Assembly: GCA_025462645.1 (NCBI GenBank) | Contig: JAOAPB010000028.1 | Span: forward strand, 62,001 to 126,000 | Length of the DNA stretch: 64,000 nt | Direction of reading: 5' to 3' | DNA from: Edaphobacter sp. | GTDB lineage: Bacteria; Acidobacteriota; Terriglobia; Terriglobales; Acidobacteriaceae | In this document: piece after piece, positions 29,632-37,215 of the stretch | How positions within the stretch are numbered: the first letter of the stretch is position 1 | Layout: every line of letters begins with the position of its first letter | The notes under the pieces: generated by a model | What the model saw: only the letters and a program-made list of their open reading frames with translations | Database searches by the model: none | Told to the model about the DNA's origin: nothing | Program-made: the position numbers and the translations under genes

Positions 29632-29805
29632 GTTCTTCCCCTTCAAGCCGGCCACTATCCAGCCCGAAGGCCACATAGCGCCGTTGGTCCCGTACCATCT
29701 CCGTGCCACGTACTTCCAGAGACAAATCGGCTACTTCAAGCTACGAAGCATCCATCCTGCTCCTATCAGTGTAGTCGCCTGTGCGGCCTACATGAAATTC
29801 TTCAA

Positions 29806-29821
29806 AAGTTATGCATAACTT
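29806..29821. promoter_or_regulatory. 16-base perfect palindrome upstream of clpC
   Basis: AAGTTATGCATAACTT is a perfect inverted repeat with no loop, about 175 bases before the clpC ATG and 52 bases from the stop of the lolD-like gene. The absence of a loop argues for a dimeric repressor site rather than a terminator. No regulator is known for it. Confidence 0.4.
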
Positions 29822-29872
29822 AGCACTCTTTTAGACTCTCATTGTGCAAAACCAGCACCTAATTAGATGCAC

Positions 29873-30556
29873 TTAGGTCCGTTCTTGAACTAGACGCCCA
29901 TCGCGCAACCGCAAAACTCGTCCGCAACGTGCTGCAAACTCAAGGTTATGTGTCACCAGTACACTAGTCAGACCATGCGCCCTGTGCAACCCCTGAATTA
30001 ACTCGAAGACCGCCTCAGCCGTCTTCCCATCCAGGTCTCCGGTCGGCTCATCCGCCAGCAGGATCTTCGGTTCGGTTACCAACGCCCGCGCCAGCGAAAC
30101 TCGCTGCTGCTCTCCTCCGCTCAGCTCGCCCGACCTGTGCCCCCCCCGCTCCGCCAGCCCTACCTCGCCCAGCCAAACCCTGGCCCGCTCCATAGCCGAA
30201 GCCCGCCCCATCCCCCGGGCCAGCAGCGGCATCGCCACATTCTCCACCGCCGTGAACTCCGGCAGCAGGTAGTGAAACTGCCACACATACCCCACATCGC
30301 GATTACGATAGTCCGCAGCCTGCCTCGGGGTAAACGAGCTAAGCCGGCTCTCCCCGCACCAAACCTCACCCGCCGTAGGCGTATCGAGAGCAGCCAGCAG
30401 ATGCAGCAGCGTGCTCTTGCCGGCCCCGCTCTCCCCCACAATCGCCACCATATCGCCGGCATAAACCGTCAGATCCAGCCCGCGAAAGAGCTCCAGTCCA
30501 CCCCGGCCATGCTCCGACACATCGGAGTAGACCTTGGTCAGCCCCACCGCCCGCAT
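29873..30556 (-). CDS. lolD: LolD-like ABC transporter ATP-binding protein
   Basis: The protein is 227 residues from the ATG at 30556 (MRAVGLTKVYSD), which fits the family length of about 230. Upstream in-frame starts would overlap the AhpD-like gene by more than 60 bases. The ABC elements are complete: Walker A GESGAGKS (41-48), Q-loop VWQFHYLLPEF, signature LSGGEQQR, Walker B ILLADEPTGDLD and the switch histidine in VLVTHNLEFA. It belongs to the LolD/MacB ATPase group. The permease gene two positions upstream is LolC/E-like, so together they probably extract lipoproteins from the inner membrane; a MacB-like export role cannot be excluded. Confidence 0.88.
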   Translation of the reverse strand: MRAVGLTKVYSDVSEHGRGGLELFRGLDLTVYAGDMVAIVGESGAGKSTLLHLLAALDTPTAGEVWCGESRLSSFTPRQAADYRNRDVGYVWQFHYLLPEFTAVENVAMPLLARGMGRASAMERARVWLGEVGLAERGGHRSGELSGGEQQRVSLARALVTEPKILLADEPTGDLDGKTAEAVFELIQGLHRAHGLTSVLVTHNLEFAARCGRVLRLRDGRLVQERT

Positions 30557-30630
30557 CACCACAGCCCGCCCCACAACTCCCGGCAGGGGCTCCAGCGCGC
30601 CTTCGTTCTCGAACCGCGTATCTCCTTCGC

Positions 30631-31095
30631 TCAACTCTTCCCCTCGCCGCCCCGGTTCGAGTGCGACCCCAGAGAGATCGCAAGCCGGTTCCACGCGTTG
30701 ATCGTTGTAATCACCAGTGTAAGGTTCACCGTCTCCACATCGCTGAAGTGAGCCCGCACCTCGTCATAAATCACATCCGGAGCATGTCCGTCCTGGATGT
30801 TCGTCACCGCCTCGGCCCACGCCAGCGCCGCCCGCTCCCGCTTTGTGTAGAGGTCCGAGTCTCTCCACTCCGGCGCTGCGGCAATCCGCTCCGCCGTCTC
30901 ATTCAACCTCCGCAGTTCAGCCGTATGGACGAGAATGCAATACTCACATCCGTTCAGCAGGGAAGCCCGCAGCCGCACCAACCCCAGCAACGATGGCTCA
31001 AGCCCTGCGTCGATATTCAGGTAGTGCTCCAGCTCCCGCATCTTCGCCAAACCCTCTGGCGCCAGCTCTCCATACTTCAATCGCCATTCACTCAT
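30631..31095 (-). CDS. AhpD-like carboxymuconolactone decarboxylase family protein
   Basis: The protein is 154 residues from the ATG at 31095 (MSEWRLKYGEL), which overlaps the permease stop by eight bases. It carries the AhpD-core motif with both cysteines and the histidine (GCEYCILVHTAEL). In characterised members this CxxC is a peroxidase or disulfide-reductase site that protects against alkyl hydroperoxides. A second typical feature is the C-terminal segment VNLTLVITTINAWNRLAISL. Its position between the two parts of a Lol-type ABC transporter, translationally coupled to the permease, is odd. I infer co-expression but no proven functional link. Confidence 0.85.
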   Translation of the reverse strand: MSEWRLKYGELAPEGLAKMRELEHYLNIDAGLEPSLLGLVRLRASLLNGCEYCILVHTAELRRLNETAERIAAAPEWRDSDLYTKRERAALAWAEAVTNIQDGHAPDVIYDEVRAHFSDVETVNLTLVITTINAWNRLAISLGSHSNRGGEGKS

Positions 31096-32407
31096 ACCGC
31101 AAAGCCTCCGCAGGCAAAACCCTCGCTGCCGACCCACTCGGATAGAGCGTAGCGATCAAGCTAACCCCCAGACTCACCGCCGCCACGATCACCGCGTCCC
31201 AGACCTTCGGGGCGAACGGCAGATAGTCGATCGAGTAGACCGCCGCGTCCAGATGAATAAACCGATAGTGTCCACCCACCCAGCTCAACCCATACCCAAC
31301 GATCAGCCCCAGCACGGTCCCAATCACACTAATCAGCAACCCTTGCAGCAGAAATATCCGTCGCACCTGCTCCTGCCTTACGCCGAAGCTCATCAGCACG
31401 GCGATGTCCCTGGTCTTCTCCATCACCATCATGGTCAGCGCAATCAGGATATTCAGCGCAGCCACGCACACGATCAGCGCCAGCACGATGAACGTCACCA
31501 CCTGCTCCAGCTTCAGCGCGCGAAACAGCTCGCGATTCTGCTCCATCCAATTCGTCGTCTGGAACCCTTTGCCCGCCTCTGCCTCGATCTCACGCCCTAT
31601 CGTGTCCGCTCTGTAAAGATCATCTACCTTGAAGCTGATCACCGAGATCAAATCCGGCTCGCTGAACAGTCGCTGCGCATCCTTCAATCTCACAAACGTG
31701 TAACTCGAGTCGTACTGATAGAACCCCGACTTGAATATCCCGGCTACTTGGAAACGTTGGTATCGGGGTACCAATCCCAGCGGGGTCAACTCACCCTGCG
31801 GACTCGTCACCAATACCGCATCCCCCACTCTGGCCCCAATCGTCTCCGCCAGATCCTTGCCAATCACAATCGGAGGCACCGCCCGTGCCGCCCCATCTGC
31901 TTCTCCCTTGCCCGACGACGAAGGTCCGGGGGGCCCATCCTTTGCAGTCTCACCGCGAAGCGTGGGATGTACACTGTCCACCGGCTCCAGCGCATTCGCC
32001 GACCCCTCCACCACCGACTGCAACAGATCCCCCACTGTCCGCTCATCCGCTGGAATCACACCCTTCACCAACCCCCCACCGCTCCGTGCCCCATGCGAGA
32101 TCAGCACCTGCCCATACAGCCCTGGAGCCGCCGCCGTCACATGCGGCACCCTCCGCAGTCGTTCCAGCAGCGGCCGCCAATCCCTGATTCCATCTGCCGC
32201 CACTCGCATCAGGTCCACATGAGCCGTCGAGCCTACCAGTCGCTCCTGCAAGTCCCGCCGCATCCCATTCGTAATTGCCAGCGCAATGATCAGCGAGGCC
32301 ACCCCCGCCGCCACACCGATCACGGAGATAACGGTAATCACCCCGACCACAGCCTGCCGCCGCTTTGCCCTCAAATACCGCGCCGCAATAAAGAGTTCAA
32401 ATCGCAT
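31088..32407 (-). CDS. LolC/LolE-family lipoprotein-releasing ABC permease
   Basis: The protein is 439 residues from the ATG at 32407 (MRFELFIAARYLRAKRR), the usual LolC/E opening. One transmembrane helix lies near the N-terminus, then a large periplasmic MacB-PCD domain, and three helices make up the C-terminal FtsX domain (about 320-435, LIVCVAALNILIALTMMVMEKTRDIAVLMSFG). The family releases lipoproteins from the inner membrane to LolA. The periplasmic domain contains an extra low-complexity stretch of about 40 residues, part of which is encoded by a palindromic repeat (31926-31970). TTG at 32437 is an alternative start. Confidence 0.88.
   Translation of the reverse strand: MRFELFIAARYLRAKRRQAVVGVITVISVIGVAAGVASLIIALAITNGMRRDLQERLVGSTAHVDLMRVAADGIRDWRPLLERLRRVPHVTAAAPGLYGQVLISHGARSGGGLVKGVIPADERTVGDLLQSVVEGSANALEPVDSVHPTLRGETAKDGPPGPSSSGKGEADGAARAVPPIVIGKDLAETIGARVGDAVLVTSPQGELTPLGLVPRYQRFQVAGIFKSGFYQYDSSYTFVRLKDAQRLFSEPDLISVISFKVDDLYRADTIGREIEAEAGKGFQTTNWMEQNRELFRALKLEQVVTFIVLALIVCVAALNILIALTMMVMEKTRDIAVLMSFGVRQEQVRRIFLLQGLLISVIGTVLGLIVGYGLSWVGGHYRFIHLDAAVYSIDYLPFAPKVWDAVIVAAVSLGVSLIATLYPSGSAARVLPAEALRYE
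31926..31970 (+). repeat. Palindromic repeat copy inside the lolC-like gene
   Basis: CCCATCCTTTGCAG and CCGCGAAGCGTGGG form an imperfect stem around TCTCA. The layout matches the copies at 50815, 63141 and 63843. Read on the minus strand it encodes HPTLRGETAKDGPPG within the permease's extra loop and keeps the frame. Confidence 0.55.
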
Positions 32408-32536
32408 CGAGTCCCAGCTTACTATCCAGACAATCAACCCGACGCATCACCATGTCTCTGTTCTTGCTCGTCGTCGCTCTTGTTATTGGAGTTGCTCTCG
32501 ATTCATGCCGTTGTTCTTGCCAGTACCGTTGTAAGC

Positions 32537-32718
32537 ACTTGCTATCACCGTGGCCCTTGCTGCCGTTCTGGTCCTTGGCCTTCGTTTTGGTCCCTGCTGT
32601 CACCTTGATCCTTGGCCGTCGTTTGGTCCCTGCTGTCACCTTGGTCCTTGCCGCCATCGTGGTCCCTGCCGTCATCCTGGTCCTCACTGTCCTTTGTCCT
32701 TGTCGTCATCCTGAGCGA
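32537..32718 (+). repeat. Degenerate 18-base tandem repeat (about ten units)
   Basis: Successive units of about 18 bases approximate YTGCYGTCAYCYTGGTCC, for example CTGCTGTCACCTTGGTCC and CTGCCGTCATCCTGGTCC. The last unit, TTGTCGTCATCCTGAGCG, runs directly into the REP-like element. Confidence 0.8.
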
Positions 32719-32731
32719 AGCGAAGGATCCC
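32706..32731 (+). repeat. REP-like element (CATCCTGAGCGAAGCGAAGGATC type)
   Basis: CATCCTGAGCGAAGCGAAGG is a sequence found dispersed in many acidobacterial and other soil-bacterial genomes. A related copy is at 59391-59412 in this window. Confidence 0.7.
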
Positions 32732-32876
32732 GAAGGTCCGCACGTCACCTATGCCGTCAAACCCTTTCGGCAATAAATCTGTCAAGCCCCCACCATATCT
32801 AACTATAAGAAAACAGGCCATATCCACGTGGCATACTAGTTTCGCTCCATCCGCTACACTAGATACAGCATCAAGA

Positions 32877-32905
32877 AAGCCCCAGAGATCACTGGGGCTT
32901 CTCCT
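32877..32905. terminator. Terminator-like hairpin in the non-coding region
   Basis: AAGCCCCAG (32877-32885) pairs perfectly with CTGGGGCTT (32892-32900), and CTCCTTTTT follows on the plus strand. On the minus strand it could end the TRIC transcript 158 bases past the stop. On the plus strand it would end an unidentified transcript. Confidence 0.6.
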
Positions 32906-33018
32906 TTTTAATCATGTAAATCCTTTAGAAAGACGACTTTGCGCGTAACCCTTTTATATGGACGAATTTAGCGGCATATCATTTTACATCTCATAGAAAA
33001 AAGAAGACTTACGCCAAA

Positions 33019-33037
33019 GTACCCCCCCGGGGGGTAC
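33019..33037. repeat. C/G palindrome (GTACCCCCC / GGGGGGTAC)
   Basis: Nine pairs with a single unpaired C, 21 bases from the TRIC stop. It may be part of a dispersed repeat or a transcript-end structure; no T run follows. Confidence 0.5.
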
Positions 33038-33057
33038 CCCCACCCAGAAAGGAGACC

Positions 33058-33735
33058 CTAATGCACCATCACCTTCGGCAGATTCCAGTGCCGCCACACC
33101 GCCACCATCCGCAACACGAAACAGACCCCCGCACCCCCGAACAGGACCAACGTCCGGGGCAACTTCAGCTTCAACCCCACAACCACCGCCAGGGCCCCTG
33201 CCAGCGCCGCCGCGGCGTAGACATCGGTCTGGAGAACCCCTGGCACCCGGTTCAGCAGGATATCGCGTACCGTCCCCCCGCCAACCCCCGTCACCCCTCC
33301 CATCAAAATCGAGAGCATGGGATTGATGCCGAACTCAATCGCCTTTCCAGCCCCCGCAATCGCGCACAGTGCCAGCCCCACGGCATCCATCGTGATCATC
33401 AACTGAGCAGGAACCTGCTGGAAGAACTGGTAGAAGAAGAAGACCGCTCCTCCCCCGGCAAACGCCGTAGCCGGATACCGCCAGTCACGAACGCTGTTCG
33501 GAGGAATCGCTCCGATCAGCAGATCGCGGATCATGCCTCCGCCCAGCGCCGTGGCGAACGACACCACCATCACGCCGAGCAGATCGAGCTCCGCCCGAAT
33601 CCCCGCCATCGCCCCCTCGACGGCGAACACGAACACCCCCATCAGGTCGACCACCAGCAGCAGAGTATCGGGATTGTAGAGCGAGAAGCGTCCCACTCCC
33701 CGCTTCATCGGCTCCTCGACGCCGACCTCTGTCAC
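33058..33735 (-). CDS. TRIC/YicG-family (UPF0126) cation channel-like membrane protein
   Basis: This 225-residue protein consists of two repeated three-helix units plus a seventh helix, as in bacterial trimeric intracellular cation channels. The glycine-rich motifs GGGMIRDLLIG and GGGTVRDILLN mark the two repeats and line the pore in solved structures. The family conducts monovalent cations; its bacterial physiology is unclear. GTG at 33735 overlaps the preceding gene's TGA by four bases, so translation is coupled to the propeller protein gene. An N-terminal extension of about 20 residues precedes the first helix. Confidence 0.88.
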   Translation of the reverse strand: MTEVGVEEPMKRGVGRFSLYNPDTLLLVVDLMGVFVFAVEGAMAGIRAELDLLGVMVVSFATALGGGMIRDLLIGAIPPNSVRDWRYPATAFAGGGAVFFFYQFFQQVPAQLMITMDAVGLALCAIAGAGKAIEFGINPMLSILMGGVTGVGGGTVRDILLNRVPGVLQTDVYAAAALAGALAVVVGLKLKLPRTLVLFGGAGVCFVLRMVAVWRHWNLPKVMVH

Positions 33736-35957
33736 CGAACCACCGCCTTCACCGCCACCACATTCTCATACCGGTCATACACTCGCACCGCCAGCACATG
33801 CTCCTTCGCATCGCTCACAGAAACAGAAGCAGGAGCAGCCGCAACCGGCACCGCGACGGTGAAGTCGTACCGCTCCACCGGCGAGTCCGATACCTTGCCC
33901 ACCGGCTCCAGGTACTGCCAGGGCCCGGCATCCAGCGAGTACTCCGCATGGGCAATCGGCGAGGTCGCATCCCGGGCCTCCAGCGTCGCATGGATCTTCA
34001 TAGGGCTTTGGGGAGCAGAGCCCACCTCCATCCTCGCCTCCAGAACCCCCGGCACCGGCGGTGTCGTATCCACCACGAACACCCCACTCACCCGCTCACC
34101 CGTCAACGCCTCTGCATCCGTATGCACCGGAGCATCGCTGGCCACGACCTTTATTTCGTAGCTTCCATCCGGCAGCAGGGAAGAGTCGAAGCTATAAAAC
34201 CTGTCGTTGATCTTGTCTTTAAGCAGCCGCCAGTTCGCTTCGCCCACGCCGCGATACCAGGCAGCAAACATCATGTCATCGCCGTTGTCGTCATGCGCCA
34301 TCCAGCGAACTGTCACAGCGGTCTTATCCTTCTGAGCTGCCAGCGGAGCAGTATTCGCATCCGGCGTAAAGCTGGCCACTGGAGTCGCAGCAGGGAACGC
34401 AACCTGAACCGTTGTATTCGGAGGAGGAGCAGCACTCGCAGTCACTCTTGCTCCAGGCTGCACCACAACCTCATCCACCACAGGAGCGACGTTCTTCGGC
34501 AGGTAGTTCAACGCCACGGCATCCACAGCACCACCACTCTGCAACACAGCCTTCCATTGCACATACCGTCCCGCAGGCGCCGTGAATGCCCCATCAGCGG
34601 AGACGCGAGACCACTCGCTCCAGCCCATCAGAGGACTCGCCACATTCCCGCTCCGCACGTATAGCTCGAACCCAGACGTTACGCCCGCCCGAATCTCCGC
34701 TCGCCCCCACTGCGAGAACCCCTGCGCGTCGAACACCTCACTCGTGTAGGTCGCATCCTTCGCTGGAACATCGCCTAACCGGAAGACCTTCCCGCTATTG
34801 CTCGTCGCCACCAGCAACCCATCCTGCACTGCGGCAAACGCCATCCCCTGCGCAGCCTCCAGGTGAGCCACATCCGTAAACCGTCCCGGCATCTCCACAT
34901 CCACCCGATACACACGTCCCCGATTGCCCGTAGCCGCCAGCAGAGCCCCATTGCGGAACGCCAGCGCATAGACGACGTCATCCTTCAGCGTCAGCAGCTT
35001 CTGCGGCGTACCATCTGTTGAGACCCTGTAGATCTCCGTTCCATCAGGCACCAGCGTGTTCGCACCCGCAGCCACAGAAGACCCAGGCTGCACGAACGTC
35101 ACCGTAACTCCCACATTCCCAGTCACCGGCAGCGGAGGTAGCGTCGTTGCGCCCTTCGTCCCCACACCGGCGGCATAGACATTCCCCGCCGCGTCGAGCG
35201 CCAGCGCCGTAATCTCCCTCCGTGGAGCCGCATACACCGCAAACGGCTTAGCTCCAGCAGTCCCCGTGGCGAGCCGATAGATCACACCCGACCCATCGCT
35301 CCCCGCCCACAGTGTCCCATTGGCTCCCAGCAGCAGGCAGCGGATATGCTGGTCCGCCGTCCTGAACAGCACATCAGCCTTGCCACCACCAGCCGGCACC
35401 CGATACACCACCGCCGGAGCCCCCGCCGCCACATAAACCTCACCCGCCTTGCCCACCGCCAAATCCCAGAGGTACTTGGGCTTCTCCTCCGTCGTCGCCG
35501 GATCAAACAGTACAGTCACTGCCCCCCCACTCCGCGGAATCCGATAGACCTTCCCATCCGGCGAGGTCGCCGCCAGCACGCTTCCGTCCCCTGCCACGCG
35601 AAGCGCCTGCACTGCCAGCTCCTTACCCTCGAAGATCTGGGCGGCCCTTCCATCGGGCGAAACCCTCATCACCGTCGCAGACCCCGACGCCGTCCCGCCC
35701 AGCCCTAGATACCCATTCCCAGAAGCATCACTAGCAAGAGACCAGACGTAGCTCTTTCCCGTCGCATACAGCATGGAGATCGTCGGTCCTGCCTCCAACC
35801 GCCCATCGCTCCGAATGGCCACCCCATCCGTAGAGCCCTTCTCCATCTCGTCGTAGCGTCCCACGCTCCACAGTTTCGTCCCCTGCGCGCTCACAAACCC
35901 CGACAACAAAGAAGCTGTAGCCAGCACCAACCCAATCACTGATACTCGTCGAATCAT
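33732..35957 (-). CDS. Secreted beta-propeller protein
   Basis: This 741-residue protein has a signal peptide (about 25 residues, ending FVSAQG) and repeated 40-50-residue blades with the pattern DGRVYRIPRSGG or GKVFRLGDVPAK (about 60-400). This is typical of NHL/YVTN-like or WD40-like propellers. The C-terminal third (about 400-741) contains beta-sandwich segments (RVYDRYENVVAVKAVV at the end) and an Ala/Pro/Thr-rich linker. I do not recognise a catalytic site, so it is probably a binding or scaffold protein in the periplasm or on the surface. It shares a four-base overlap with the TRIC channel gene downstream. Confidence 0.72.
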   Translation of the reverse strand: MIRRVSVIGLVLATASLLSGFVSAQGTKLWSVGRYDEMEKGSTDGVAIRSDGRLEAGPTISMLYATGKSYVWSLASDASGNGYLGLGGTASGSATVMRVSPDGRAAQIFEGKELAVQALRVAGDGSVLAATSPDGKVYRIPRSGGAVTVLFDPATTEEKPKYLWDLAVGKAGEVYVAAGAPAVVYRVPAGGGKADVLFRTADQHIRCLLLGANGTLWAGSDGSGVIYRLATGTAGAKPFAVYAAPRREITALALDAAGNVYAAGVGTKGATTLPPLPVTGNVGVTVTFVQPGSSVAAGANTLVPDGTEIYRVSTDGTPQKLLTLKDDVVYALAFRNGALLAATGNRGRVYRVDVEMPGRFTDVAHLEAAQGMAFAAVQDGLLVATSNSGKVFRLGDVPAKDATYTSEVFDAQGFSQWGRAEIRAGVTSGFELYVRSGNVASPLMGWSEWSRVSADGAFTAPAGRYVQWKAVLQSGGAVDAVALNYLPKNVAPVVDEVVVQPGARVTASAAPPPNTTVQVAFPAATPVASFTPDANTAPLAAQKDKTAVTVRWMAHDDNGDDMMFAAWYRGVGEANWRLLKDKINDRFYSFDSSLLPDGSYEIKVVASDAPVHTDAEALTGERVSGVFVVDTTPPVPGVLEARMEVGSAPQSPMKIHATLEARDATSPIAHAEYSLDAGPWQYLEPVGKVSDSPVERYDFTVAVPVAAAPASVSVSDAKEHVLAVRVYDRYENVVAVKAVVR

Positions 35958-36042
35958 CGTGACCTGAGTCTAAAGCACCGTCTTGCTTCCAGAAAAAAGA
36001 CGGGGACCAAAAGCCCTCGTCTCCATCGTCAATAGGTTGAGA

Positions 36043-37050
36043 TTAGTTCGCTAGAACTGCTCGATACCGTACCTGATTCTTCTTCACCTTGGCTACGGCA
36101 TCATTGGCTTTGGCCATGGCAAAGCGTTCAGTAATCGCCTTCACTCCGTGCCTCGCTGCGACATCCAGCATCTCGTGCAGATCTCTCGGACTTCCGGTCG
36201 AACTTCCGGCCAGTGTCTTCTGCTGGTCGACTAGCGAGAACGCCTGAATCTGCATCGGCGAAGGAGGAACGCCAACGACACAAAGAGTCCCCTTGGGTCT
36301 TAGTGCAGTCACGTAGCCTTGCCAATCCTGATCCGCGCTAACCGTCGAAAGCAAAAAGTCGAACGACCCTGCAACCTTCTTCAAAGCACCCGTGTCGCGC
36401 GTATTCACAAAGTGATGCGCCCCTAGCGACCTCGCCTCTGCCTCTTTATCCTTCGAGGTCGAGAACGCCGTTACTTCGGCGCCAAACGCTTTGGCAAACT
36501 GCAATCCAATGTGACCCAAGCCACCAATCCCAATCACACCCACCCGCGAGTAGGGTCGAACTCCATGGTTTCGCAAGGGGCTATACACCGTAATTCCGCC
36601 ACATAGAAGAGGAGCTGCGTTTTCGCTATCGAGTGTTGCCGGTACCGGGATGGCAAACCGAGAATTCACCCGAATTTTGTCCGCATAGCCACCGTTTCGC
36701 CCTATACAGGTAGGTTGCGACTGAGCGCAAAGATGCTCATCACCCTGCCTGCACCACTCGCATATTCCGCAGCTATCCGCTTGCCAGCCCACGCCCACGC
36801 GCTCACCGATTGCGCGATTCTTAACGTCGCTACCGACTGCGACGACTGTTCCCATAATTTCGTGTCCGGGAATAAACGGGTATTTGCTTAATCCCCTGTC
36901 ATTATCGATCAGGTGAACATCGCTGTGACACACGCCGCAATGCGAGATCTTGATCTCAACCTCGTTCGGCTGCAACTCGCCTGGATCAAATTTGTAAGGC
37001 AGCAGTTGTGCACCGGCCGCGTGCACAGCGAAACCATGTATTTCAAACAT
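36043..37050 (-). CDS. Zinc-dependent NAD(P) alcohol dehydrogenase (MDR family)
   Basis: This 335-residue medium-chain dehydrogenase has the catalytic zinc site in GVCHSDVHLID and PGHEIMGTV, and the structural zinc cluster in CGICEWCRQGDEHLC. The dinucleotide loop is VIGIGGLGHIGLQFAK. It looks closest to the cinnamyl-alcohol/YahK-like aldehyde reductase branch, which usually prefers NADPH; the substrate is not deducible. It is a single gene with 165 bases upstream and no regulator next to it. Its base composition looks somewhat lower in GC than the flanking genes. Confidence 0.92.
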   Translation of the reverse strand: MFEIHGFAVHAAGAQLLPYKFDPGELQPNEVEIKISHCGVCHSDVHLIDNDRGLSKYPFIPGHEIMGTVVAVGSDVKNRAIGERVGVGWQADSCGICEWCRQGDEHLCAQSQPTCIGRNGGYADKIRVNSRFAIPVPATLDSENAAPLLCGGITVYSPLRNHGVRPYSRVGVIGIGGLGHIGLQFAKAFGAEVTAFSTSKDKEAEARSLGAHHFVNTRDTGALKKVAGSFDFLLSTVSADQDWQGYVTALRPKGTLCVVGVPPSPMQIQAFSLVDQQKTLAGSSTGSPRDLHEMLDVAARHGVKAITERFAMAKANDAVAKVKKNQVRYRAVLAN

Positions 37051-37215
37051 TCGGGATCTATTCCTTTAGCGCACGACGTATCCATCCCCGCCCATCGTTT
37101 GATGCTACAACACCGCTGGACATAAAACGCCGATAGGGAGACATCATGCGAGCTTCATTTAACATTCTCTGCAACAGAAGACCTGCCAGCACTTACGCAT
37201 GATGCTCTATCTCCT

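Larger units (their letters stand above)
32408..33057. other. 650-base non-coding region rich in repeats
   Basis: No convincing gene is present. It contains an 18-base minisatellite (32537-32718), a REP-like element (32706-32731), a terminator hairpin (32877-32905) and a C/G palindrome (33019-33037). Open frames that cross the repeats give low-complexity, six-residue-periodic products and the RHPERSEGS artefact. Confidence 0.75.

Noticed and set aside
32537-32718. CRISPR array
   Set aside because: The units are contiguous degenerate 18-mers without unique spacers, and no cas genes are present.
32452-32802. 116-codon open frame through the minisatellite
   Set aside because: Its six-residue periodicity and RHPERSEGS end come from DNA repeats; such products are known annotation artefacts.
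33019-33037. Rho-independent terminator of the TRIC gene at the C/G palindrome
   Set aside because: No T run on either side; kept only as a palindromic repeat.
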